This document shows, piece by piece, positions 42,115 to 48,908 of a stretch of 48,908 nucleotides of DNA. This DNA comes from Nostoc sp. NMS2 (GTDB lineage: Bacteria > Cyanobacteriota > Cyanobacteriia > Cyanobacteriales > Nostocaceae): positions 1 through 48,908 of the forward strand of contig NZ_JABXKH010000114.1 of assembly GCF_017115105.1 (NCBI RefSeq). The letters run 5' to 3'. The notes beneath the pieces are model-generated. The model was not told where the DNA came from. It saw only the letters and a list, made by a program, of their open reading frames with translations, and ran no database searches. Made by a program: the position numbers and the translations under genes. Within the stretch, counting starts at the first letter, position 1. Every line of letters begins with the position of its first letter.

Positions 42115-43764
42115 TTATTTCCCCTGCCACATCTGCCGTAACGACTGAAAAATCTTTACAAATCTCTCTTCTAGCCAGAGCATAGCATAATCAACCCATT
42201 CCAGAAGTTGCTCTAAAGGATGCTTCTCATAGCCTGTTGAAGTTGCTTTGATTTCTATCCAGTCTGGCTGCGCCTCAACTTGACTACTTTGATGAAACTG
42301 CCGTTGCAAAATTTCCCCTTTACGACTCTCGCGTTTAGTTTGGGAAATGTTGGCTTGGGTTTGTTTTGCAGAGGCAACTTTTCCAGATATTTTTCGGCTT
42401 GAGGCAAGATTACTAGTTGCTTGTTTCCTTTGCACCAAACCAGATCCGATTTTAGGTTGTTTTATAGTTAAATTCTTTTGTGGAAAATGCCTTACTGATA
42501 AACTTGCCGCTAAAGCAGGATTTTTTACTTGAGAATGTGTAACTGAATTTTCAGTAACAGTTTCAGTGTCTCCAAATAAATCATTCCATGTTAGCCAAGG
42601 ATCAACAGCTAAATCCTGGTTCTCCAAAAGAGGGCTTTTAGACAAGGCTTTTCTAAAGCGTGATGAGAATAGTTTACCTGGTAATTGCTCATCACTATTT
42701 GTTGGTTCAAGTGTTTTTCTATTACCAACACCAAAAAAGTAATTAAGCGCCGCCTCAATCAAAGCATTAATATTCAGTGTATGAGTTTCTAAACCATCAG
42801 CAGTGGTTGCAATTTCTCCTCTAGCCGCTAATTGCTCTTTGCCATAAAGAAATATATTTAACTGAGTTTGGGCAACTTGAACAATTTCCTGGCTACGTTC
42901 TTGCACAGGTACTAAAGCATTTGACTCCAACTTAGCAACAGCTATATCTAGAAATGCTAATAATCTTTCAGTATTAAGTAAATCTTTTGATATGCCCTCA
43001 GCCAAAGCTGGAATTTTGGTTGTATTTTCGTCTGTGAGTTTTGCTAATAAACGGTCAATTTGTGGTAACAGCTCCGTTTCTTTTTTAGCTATAATCAACC
43101 GCCAAGACTGCCAGTAATTAGCAACTTCATTAATAATTCGCTCTTCTAACCTTGCCTGCTGCTGGGGTGTCAAAATATCTAGAATTTCATTTTCGGTAGT
43201 AACAAGTACTAAACTCCGATTTATCAAATTTGTGGCAATTCCCCGCACTGCTGGAAGATGCTGTTTTAGAGCGTTATCTAACTGTAAGGGTTTGATAATC
43301 TCCGCTTTATTCTCTGTAATACTTGAATATTGTATAAAACTAACGTTATTTGTCGAGCTTTTATCAACAAACTTCAGCCGAAAAAATCCCAAGAAAGCCA
43401 AGGGATTGAAATGTTCAGATGTTTTCGTTGGAGTGGAGGCGGCTTCATCTGATAATAGATAATTTACTGCTTCTAGTACTTCTTGAATAGGACTATCAGC
43501 ATTTGGAATTTCAGGCTGGAAATCGGTATCATTTGGTTGTAACTTTAGTCTAGTTGGTGGTTCTTTGGTCTGTAGCGTTTTCCCAGATGATTCAGATGAC
43601 TGAAACAGTAGATACACTGGGTAAAGTAGTGCCTCCACACCCCACTTAGTGGCAACTTGCAAATGCCGGAAGGTGTGTTCCCACTGTTGTGTCACCCGCC
43701 GAGATTGCTGGTGGACAAAGTTAAACAGTCTGCTTTGATAACGACCAGAGGAACCAGAAGACAT
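42115..43764 (-). CDS. Large conserved hypothetical protein (549 aa)
   Basis: I do not recognise a family with known function. The N terminus (FNFVHQQSRRVTQQWEHTFR, HLQVATKWGVEALLYPVYLL) is basic and amphipathic. Residues about 145-320 are helical (LLVTTENEILDILTPQQQAR and on) and look like the folded core. A long low-complexity polar region rich in Ser, Gln and Lys runs from about 390 to 500. The C terminus (HPLEQLLEWVDYAMLWLEER, FVKIFQSLRQMW) is another amphipathic helix. Both ends could lie on a membrane. ATG 43764; divergent from the mannosidase gene 87 bases away. Confidence 0.75.
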   Translation of the reverse strand: MSSGSSGRYQSRLFNFVHQQSRRVTQQWEHTFRHLQVATKWGVEALLYPVYLLFQSSESSGKTLQTKEPPTRLKLQPNDTDFQPEIPNADSPIQEVLEAVNYLLSDEAASTPTKTSEHFNPLAFLGFFRLKFVDKSSTNNVSFIQYSSITENKAEIIKPLQLDNALKQHLPAVRGIATNLINRSLVLVTTENEILDILTPQQQARLEERIINEVANYWQSWRLIIAKKETELLPQIDRLLAKLTDENTTKIPALAEGISKDLLNTERLLAFLDIAVAKLESNALVPVQERSQEIVQVAQTQLNIFLYGKEQLAARGEIATTADGLETHTLNINALIEAALNYFFGVGNRKTLEPTNSDEQLPGKLFSSRFRKALSKSPLLENQDLAVDPWLTWNDLFGDTETVTENSVTHSQVKNPALAASLSVRHFPQKNLTIKQPKIGSGLVQRKQATSNLASSRKISGKVASAKQTQANISQTKRESRKGEILQRQFHQSSQVEAQPDWIEIKATSTGYEKHPLEQLLEWVDYAMLWLEERFVKIFQSLRQMWQGK

Positions 43765-43851
43765 AGTAGTAATTTTTTAGTTCAAGTCTTGTTAAGTTGT
43801 GAGACTCGCGCCAAACACTAAAAACAACCAACACCTCATATTAGCGAATAT

Positions 43852-46800
43852 ATGACCCCGACTGTCTCTCAATCTCATACCAAAATCATCTCACAAGCAA
43901 TTGAGCAACTGCGCTCTTTTTGTCAAGTTAATCTTCAGTCTAGCTGGCTATACCAGGAATCTGACCTGATTATTACTGATGTTGTCGCTGCTGATTTGTC
44001 TCATTGGCAACCTGTTCAGTTGAATGCTAAAGAACATATCGCTTGGATGGGAGGGAAAAAAGTACTCTGGCTAGTGCAAAGGTTGGTAGTGCCCCAAGAT
44101 TTACAGGGTTATCCTTTAGCTGGGTTATCTTTGCGGCTGGCGCTGGTTTGGTGGGCAGATTCTGCTGAGATTTATGTGAATGGGGAGTTAGTACTAGAGG
44201 GTGATTTATTTGATTGTTCGCCGAGAGTGCTTTTGAGTCAGGGGGTGAAGCCAGGGGAAGAGTTGATTGTGGCTTTACGGTTAGTGAGTCCGGGACATTG
44301 TGATGGTGCTTTAGTGCGATCGCTCCTAGTTTATGAGTCTACTGTTGATAATAATCCCGATCCGGGTTTTGTGGCTGATGAATTAGCTGTGGTGCAACTT
44401 TATTTGGAAAGGTTCGCGCCGGAGAAGTTGGATGTTTTGGTGCAGGTGGTGGGGGAGATTACGAACCGCCAAGACGCCAAGGACGCCAAGGAAGAGTTAG
44501 TAAGGTCGTTACGGCAAAATTTAATTCAATCCAAAATCCAAAATCTAAAATCTAAAATCTATTTATTGGGTCATGCTCATTTAGATTTAGCATGGTTATG
44601 GCCTGTGAGTGAAACTTGGAATGCGGCGCAAAATACTTTTGAGTCGGTTCTGAAGTTGCAAGAGGATTTTCCTGAGTTAATTTTCTGTCATTCGACTCCC
44701 GCACTTTACGCTTGGATTGAAGAACATCGCCCGGATTTATTTCAGGCGATTCAAGCACAGGTAGCTGCTGGACGTTGGGAAGTTGTCGGCGGAATGTGGG
44801 TGGAACCGGAACTCAATCTAATTGCTGGTGAATCAATAGTCCGTCAGCTATTGTATGGTCAACGATACATCCAGGAAAAGTTTGGCCAGCTATCAACTAT
44901 GGTGTGGGTTCCAGATACTTTTGGTTTCTGTGCAACTTTACCGCAGTTTTTCGCTAATGCCAGAATTGAGTATTTTGTCACCCAGAAGTTGCGGTGGAAT
45001 GATACTACTAAATTTGATTATGGGGCTTTTTGGTGGCGATCGCCAGATGGCAGTGAAGTCTTTAGTTTGATGTCTGCACCTATCGGTGAAAGTATTGACC
45101 CAGTTAAAATGGCATCCTACGCTCTAGAATGGCAATCCCAAACTGGTTTATCACAATCTCTCTGGCTTCCCGGTGTCGGCGACCACGGCGGCGGTCCCAC
45201 CCGTGATATGTTAGAAACCGCCCAACGCTGGCAAAAGTCGCCTTTCTTCCCAGATTTAGAATTCACGACAGCTGAAAAATATTTACAACAAATTGTAGAG
45301 ACGCGATTCATCGCGTCTGTCAGTAATTATGATTCTCCCCCTGCTTCCCCCTCCCCCTCATTCCCCTCATTCCCCATCTGGAATGACGAACTATACTTAG
45401 AATTCCATCGCGGTTGCTACACCACCCACGCAGATCAAAAACGCTGGAATCGTCGTTGTGAAAATTTATTGTATGAAGCTGAACTATTTGCTACCTTAGC
45501 AACCATAAGCTGTGGTGTGACATACCCGAAAGCAGAAATCGAAGCAGCTTGGAAGCAGGTTTTATTTCAACAATTTCACGATATTTTACCTGGTTCTTCA
45601 ATTACCCAAGTTTACACAGATGCCTTACCCCAGTGGCAGCAAGTGGAACAAGTCGGAACGAAGATATTACAGAAATCACTTTTAGCGATCGCATCTCACA
45701 TTATCCTATCAGAACCACCAAAACCCAACAGTTTGCCTATTTTCGTTTTCAATTCTCTCAATTGGCAGCGTTCTGAGGTAGTCTATATAGCCTTACCCAC
45801 ACCACAGAAATGGCACATTTACGATACTTCTGGAAAGCAGCTTGTCTCCCAATTATCTGAACCATCAACCCTACTATTTCTCGCCACCGAAATTCCACCC
45901 GTAGGTTACCGCATATTTTGGCTTTCCCCCTCATCCCCCTCATCCCCCCCATCCCCCCCATCCCCCCCATCCCCCCCATCCCCCCCACTCCTCCCAGACT
46001 GGATTTTAGAAAATGAATTCTTGCGGGTTGTCATAGATCCTGATACTGGAGATTTATCAAGTGTTTTTGATAAAACTTATCAACGAGAACTTTTGAGTGG
46101 TGCGGGAAATCAACTACAAGCTTTTAAAGATAGCGGTCAATATTGGGATGCTTGGAATATAGACCCCAATTATGCCCAACATCCCTTACCCTCAACAAAT
46201 CTTCAATCTATTCAGTGGCTAGAACAAGGGCCAGTGCAAAGTCGTGTGCGCGTGGTGCGTCAGTTGGGTGAATCGGAATTTTGCCAAGACTATATTTTGC
46301 AAGCTGGTTCACCTCTACTGAAGATAGCTACTACCGTCAATTGGCAAGAAAATCATGTATTGGTGAAAGCTGCTTTTCCTCTCAATATCGAAGCAGACTT
46401 TGCTACTTATGAAATTCCCTGTGGCGCGATTCGCCGCCCAACTAAACCGCAAACTCCCGCAGAAGAGGCAAAATGGGAAGTCCCCGCTTTGCGTTGGGCT
46501 GATTTGACAGGAGAAACACAAGAGGGTATTCACGGAGTTAGTTTGCTGAATGATTGTAAATACGGTTACGACGGCAAACCAAATCAACTGCGCCTAACAC
46601 TGCTACGCAGTCCTAATTGGCCAGACTCAGAGGCTGATAAAGGTTTTCACGAGTTTACATATACTTTGTATCCTCATGCTGGTAGCTGGGAATCAGCCCA
46701 TACAGTACGGCGTGGCTATGAATTGAATATACCGTTGCAAGTGATATTAAATCCACTCAGCACTCACAACGGGCTAAATGCCCCGCTAACACAATCCAGT

Positions 46801-47094
46801 GCTATTAAAGGGGTGAGTTTCCTAGATTTATCAGCTGAAAATTTAATCTTGATGGCGTTGAAGCCATCTGAAGATGATTCACAGCAGTTAATTCTGCGGT
46901 GTTATGAATGTCACGGAGAAACAGCCGAGTTATCTTTGCAAAGTAATTTAGGGTTAAATCTAGGAGATACAGTAGATTTGTTAGAGCGTTCCTCTACTAC
47001 TGAATTCTCATCTCAGCAACAAATCTTAACAATACAGCCTTGGAAAATCGCCAGTTTCAAGGTAATACCAGCGATTAATTCCAGGCTGGAGTGA
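43852..47094 (+). CDS. GH38 alpha-mannosidase with repeat-derived inserts
   Basis: Glycoside hydrolase family 38 enzyme (1080 aa), removing alpha-mannose from glycans. After an N-terminal beta domain, the catalytic part starts with LLGHAHLDLAWLWPVSETWN (His-x-Asp zinc site). GGMWVEPELNLIAGESIVRQ and VWVPDTFGFCATLPQFF (nucleophile Asp near 355) follow, then HRGCYTTHADQKRWNR. The C-terminal half is beta-sandwich. Four segments derive from dispersed DNA repeats: NRQDAKDAKEEL, QSKIQNLKSKI, a Ser/Pro stretch after ETRFIASVSNYD, and SSPPSPPSPPSPPSPP. All keep the frame open, so the gene may still work. Cytosolic; substrate not known. Confidence 0.92.
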   Translation: MTPTVSQSHTKIISQAIEQLRSFCQVNLQSSWLYQESDLIITDVVAADLSHWQPVQLNAKEHIAWMGGKKVLWLVQRLVVPQDLQGYPLAGLSLRLALVWWADSAEIYVNGELVLEGDLFDCSPRVLLSQGVKPGEELIVALRLVSPGHCDGALVRSLLVYESTVDNNPDPGFVADELAVVQLYLERFAPEKLDVLVQVVGEITNRQDAKDAKEELVRSLRQNLIQSKIQNLKSKIYLLGHAHLDLAWLWPVSETWNAAQNTFESVLKLQEDFPELIFCHSTPALYAWIEEHRPDLFQAIQAQVAAGRWEVVGGMWVEPELNLIAGESIVRQLLYGQRYIQEKFGQLSTMVWVPDTFGFCATLPQFFANARIEYFVTQKLRWNDTTKFDYGAFWWRSPDGSEVFSLMSAPIGESIDPVKMASYALEWQSQTGLSQSLWLPGVGDHGGGPTRDMLETAQRWQKSPFFPDLEFTTAEKYLQQIVETRFIASVSNYDSPPASPSPSFPSFPIWNDELYLEFHRGCYTTHADQKRWNRRCENLLYEAELFATLATISCGVTYPKAEIEAAWKQVLFQQFHDILPGSSITQVYTDALPQWQQVEQVGTKILQKSLLAIASHIILSEPPKPNSLPIFVFNSLNWQRSEVVYIALPTPQKWHIYDTSGKQLVSQLSEPSTLLFLATEIPPVGYRIFWLSPSSPSSPPSPPSPPSPPSPPLLPDWILENEFLRVVIDPDTGDLSSVFDKTYQRELLSGAGNQLQAFKDSGQYWDAWNIDPNYAQHPLPSTNLQSIQWLEQGPVQSRVRVVRQLGESEFCQDYILQAGSPLLKIATTVNWQENHVLVKAAFPLNIEADFATYEIPCGAIRRPTKPQTPAEEAKWEVPALRWADLTGETQEGIHGVSLLNDCKYGYDGKPNQLRLTLLRSPNWPDSEADKGFHEFTYTLYPHAGSWESAHTVRRGYELNIPLQVILNPLSTHNGLNAPLTQSSAIKGVSFLDLSAENLILMALKPSEDDSQQLILRCYECHGETAELSLQSNLGLNLGDTVDLLERSSTTEFSSQQQILTIQPWKIASFKVIPAINSRLE
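44464..44561 (+). repeat. Two in-frame dispersed repeats in the mannosidase gene
   Basis: ACCGCCAAGACGCCAAGG units (44464-44492, translated NRQDAKDAKE) and CCAAAATCCAAAATC units (44526-44561, translated QSKIQNLKSKI) lie just before the first catalytic motif. Confidence 0.8.
45295..45378 (+). repeat. In-frame repeat with CGCGATTCATCGCG palindrome
   Basis: GAGACGCGATTCATCGCGTC, followed by CCCTCATTCCCC units, translated as TRFIASVSNYD and then a Pro/Ser run. Related GACGCGATTAATCG motifs lie in the intergenic 4244-4290. Confidence 0.75.
45923..45996 (+). repeat. In-frame CCCCCCCAT array, G-quadruplex-prone
   Basis: Repeats of ATCCCCCC encode a Pro/Ser stretch between two beta domains of the mannosidase. 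The complementary strand has six or more runs of six or seven G separated by AT. Confidence 0.85.
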
Positions 47095-47153
47095 GCCACT
47101 ATTGCTCTGTCAATTTTCCACAGACCAATGACCAATGACAAATGACCAATGAT

Positions 47154-47285
47154 TTAATCTTCGTGGTCGTCAAACGGATCGTTCAATTCCTTACTAGGAG
47201 GGCCAAAAGAGGTATAAATTGAAATTCCGGTGATGGCAACCACCACGGCGGCCATAGAAATGCTAAGAACTATTGCGGGTTCCAT
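47154..47285 (-). CDS. psbN: Photosystem II protein PsbN
   Basis: Single-helix thylakoid membrane protein (43 aa) needed for photosystem II assembly and repair. The frame from ATG 47285 to TAA 47154 reads MEPAIVLSISMAAVVVAITG, then ISIYTSFGPPSKELNDPFDD, then HED. That is the typical PsbN sequence with its one membrane helix and acidic C terminus. It is opposite and divergent to psbH, the universal arrangement in cyanobacteria and chloroplasts. Confidence 0.95.
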   Translation of the reverse strand: MEPAIVLSISMAAVVVAITGISIYTSFGPPSKELNDPFDDHED

Positions 47286-47370
47286 AATTGAGGGATAGAT
47301 GATGAGTGCTATTCTTATAGAATATTACAGAAGATTAAAAAAAGCTTTGGCAAGTAATATTAGGTGAACT

Positions 47371-47574
47371 ATGGCACAAAGAACTAGGTTGGGAGATATC
47401 CTGAAACCACTTAATTCTGAGTATGGAAAAGTGGCTCCAGGTTGGGGTACTACCCCTGTGATGGCTGTTTTTATGGCGCTATTTTTTGTGTTTCTGCTGA
47501 TTATTCTACAACTTTACAATAGATCGCTGTTGGTTCAGGATGTAGTAGTCGATTGGCGGAGTTTAGGACGCTAA
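47371..47574 (+). CDS. psbH: Photosystem II protein PsbH
   Basis: Low-molecular-weight photosystem II subunit (67 aa) near CP47 that stabilises the complex and the QA-QB region. [20 protein letters not shown] is the stromal part, [20 protein letters not shown] is the membrane helix, and [16 protein letters not shown] is the lumenal tail. The chloroplast N-terminal phosphorylation extension is absent, as expected in cyanobacteria. A strong terminator follows at 47616-47638. psbB and psbT are not in the window. Confidence 0.96.
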   Translation: MAQRTRLGDILKPLNSEYGKVAPGWGTTPVMAVFMALFFVFLLIILQLYNRSLLVQDVVVDWRSLGR

Positions 47575-47615
47575 CAGATACACCGCTATCAAGTTTGGAT
47601 AACAAGTTAAGTTAC

Positions 47616-47638
47616 ACCCGGTTCTTCCGGGTTTTTTT
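47616..47638 (+). terminator. Rho-independent-type terminator after psbH
   Basis: ACCCGG (47616-47621), loop TTCTT, CCGGGT (47627-47632), then a run of seven T. It lies 42 bases after the psbH stop codon. Confidence 0.9.
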
Positions 47639-47724
47639 GTCAATGGTCAGTGCATACTAACTATTGAGTAGACTACATAATATATGAGTTTCTGTAGTGG
47701 TTCTATAGTTTACAGGAGACAAAA

Positions 47725-47997
47725 ATGAATATATTTGGTATCGGTCTGCCGGAAATGGCTGTAATTATGGTAGTGGCACTTTTAATCTTTGGCCCAAAGA
47801 AGCTGCCTGAGATTGGCCGGAGTGTGGGCAAAACAATTCGTAGTTTCCAAGAAGCTTCTAAGGAGTTTCAAACCGAGTTTCAAAAAGAAGCAGAACAGTT
47901 AGAAGAAGCTGTAAAGACTACTGCTGAATTGGAACCTAAGCAAATCCACCCTGCTAAATCTGAGCAGGATACCGCTAGTTCTTCCCAACCTAGTTAG
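47725..47997 (+). CDS. tatA: Twin-arginine translocase TatA/E subunit
   Basis: Pore-forming component of the Tat pathway, which moves folded proteins across thylakoid and plasma membranes (90 aa). A short N-terminal membrane helix (GLPEMAVIMVVALLIFGPKK) with the FGPKKLPEIGRSVGK hinge leads into the amphipathic helix (TIRSFQEASKEFQTEFQKEA). A polar C-terminal tail follows. Single-gene TatA and TatB cannot be separated by sequence alone, but length and hinge favour TatA. ATG 47725 follows CAGGAG. It lies 33 bases before pth. Confidence 0.92.
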   Translation: MNIFGIGLPEMAVIMVVALLIFGPKKLPEIGRSVGKTIRSFQEASKEFQTEFQKEAEQLEEAVKTTAELEPKQIHPAKSEQDTASSSQPS

Positions 47998-48030
47998 GAG
48001 AGTGCTGCATATCAATTGATTTTAGGCAAA

Positions 48031-48675
48031 ATGACAGAAGCCGTTACGCAACCAGCTTTGGTGATTCCCCAGCTAATTGTCGGACTGGGGAATCCAGAAA
48101 GCAAGTACGACCACACACGCCATAATATCGGCTTTGCTGCTGTAGAGGCCCTCGCCCGTTCTTGGCGCATTTCCTTAGCAGAAAACCGCAAGTTTCAGGG
48201 TGAGTATGGCGAGGGTATGGCCCCAGATGGAGGTAAGATTCGCTTGCTAAAGCCGTTAACTTATATGAATCGCTCAGGACAGTCAATTCAAGCGGTGACA
48301 AGTTGGTATAAATTGCCGCCTGAGTCAGTGCTGATAATTTACGACGATATGGATTTGCCCTTGGGAAAAACTCGGCTGCGCTTATCTGGTTCGGCTGGGG
48401 GACATAACGGTATGAAAAGTGCTATCGCACATCTTAGTACCCAAAACTTTCCCCGTTTGCGAATCGGTATTGGTAAACCCAAAGGTGCAGCTAATAACGA
48501 TGATTCTGATGCTGTCTCCCATGTACTGGGGCGATTTTCTGCCGCCGAAAATCAGCAGATGTTTCTTGTACTTCAGTTCGTAGTTGAGTGTATTGAACTC
48601 AGTCTCAAGCAGGGAGTAGAAAAGGCAATGAATGTTTGTAATAGCCGCACCATTAATAATAATTCTGAGTCTTAG
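48031..48675 (+). CDS. pth: Peptidyl-tRNA hydrolase
   Basis: Releases tRNA from peptidyl-tRNA that drops off the ribosome. At 214 aa it shows LIVGLGNPESKYDHTRHNIG with the catalytic His, LLKPLTYMNRSGQSIQAV with the active-site Asn, IIYDDMDLPLGKTRLRLSGS with the catalytic Asp, and GGHNGMKSAIAHLSTQNFPR. I chose ATG 48031; the in-frame TTG at 48016 would add five residues. The N-terminal TEAVTQPALVIPQ extends slightly beyond E. coli Pth. It follows tatA closely. Confidence 0.95.
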   Translation: MTEAVTQPALVIPQLIVGLGNPESKYDHTRHNIGFAAVEALARSWRISLAENRKFQGEYGEGMAPDGGKIRLLKPLTYMNRSGQSIQAVTSWYKLPPESVLIIYDDMDLPLGKTRLRLSGSAGGHNGMKSAIAHLSTQNFPRLRIGIGKPKGAANNDDSDAVSHVLGRFSAAENQQMFLVLQFVVECIELSLKQGVEKAMNVCNSRTINNNSES

Positions 48676-48715
48676 GGGTAAGTTTGGTAAAGGGACTTCC
48701 AAATAAAAAAAATAA

Positions 48716-48764
48716 CGCCGTGTGCAACTTTCTCTCAAACCTAACCCCTAACCCCTTCCCTACA
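48716..48764. repeat. Dispersed repeat, inverted partner at 541-589
   Basis: Reverse complement of 541-589 with about three mismatches, in the gap after pth. The remaining bases to the window end contain CCCCAGCCCCTCTCCC-type repeats with an inverted ATGGGAGAGGGG, and no gene. Confidence 0.8.
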
Positions 48765-48908
48765 GGAGCATCCCAATGCAAGCTTAAATCTTTTCCCTCA
48801 CCCCCAGCCCCTCTCCCAAACATGGGAGAGGGGAGACATAACTCTAGTTCCCCAGATGTAATAGTTTTGTCTTTAATAGCAGCATAAGTTTGCAATACTC
48901 GCATTCTT

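Noticed and set aside
48653..48904. Frames in the gap after pth
   Set aside because: They cover dispersed C-rich repeats and have no protein features.

Overview
The window comes from a filamentous, Nostoc-type cyanobacterium. Photosystem II genes (psbN, psbH), a beta-carboxysome operon and NDH-1 CO2-uptake genes identify a cyanobacterium. The many HIP1 octamers (GCGATCGC), the heptanucleotide arrays (ATTACGA)n and other short dispersed repeats in almost every gap point to Nostocales. The carboxysome-side gene order is the one I remember for Anabaena/Nostoc PCC 7120. No rRNA, tRNA, CRISPR array or complete insertion sequence was seen.

Layout. 0.8-5.2 kb: two small hypothetical genes, then a leftward lipid/envelope set (mlaE-like permease, DUF3119, DUF3086, plsY). 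5.5-10.6 kb: small membrane proteins, sppA, aroH, a leftward three-gene group with a truncated papain-fold toxin, a DUF433/DUF5615 toxin-antitoxin-like pair, and crtR. 11-14.7 kb: pyruvate kinase with a PEP-utiliser tail, and an M61 PDZ peptidase. 14.7-21 kb: an accessory stretch with a kinase relic, a 21-bp minisatellite, a vapC relic, two Ser/Thr kinase genes, vapBC, and a Uma2 gene with a deleted second copy. 21-23.3 kb: an MpaB-type oxygenase and cupB.

22-33.4 kb is the core of the window. ndhF4-ndhD4-cupB runs left and ccmK1-ccmK2-ccmL-ccmM-ccmN-ccmO-cmpR runs right, from a shared 659-base AT-rich gap holding a perfect 17-bp inverted repeat. Together they would convert CO2 to bicarbonate at the thylakoid (NDH-1 with CupB), build the carboxysome shell and Rubisco scaffold, and sense carbon status through a LysR regulator.

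33.5-48.9 kb: a MuiA-family protein, a second Uma2 gene with a relic beside it, a small Cys-rich protein, a 170-bp MITE-like hairpin, mnmE, a GNAT-SDR pair, a hybrid antitoxin with a broken PIN toxin, an alpha/beta hydrolase, a 549-residue unknown, a GH38 alpha-mannosidase carrying four repeat-derived segments, psbN/psbH, tatA and pth.

The main themes beyond ordinary annotation are: (i) repeated decay of toxin, Uma2 and kinase genes to recognisable ends; (ii) dispersed repeats lying in frame inside conserved genes (mnmE, the mannosidase); (iii) regulatory-looking palindromes next to carbon-concentrating genes. I found no clearly new multi-gene system. The DUF3086/DUF3119 lipid set and the papain-fold toxin group are the best candidates for undescribed function.
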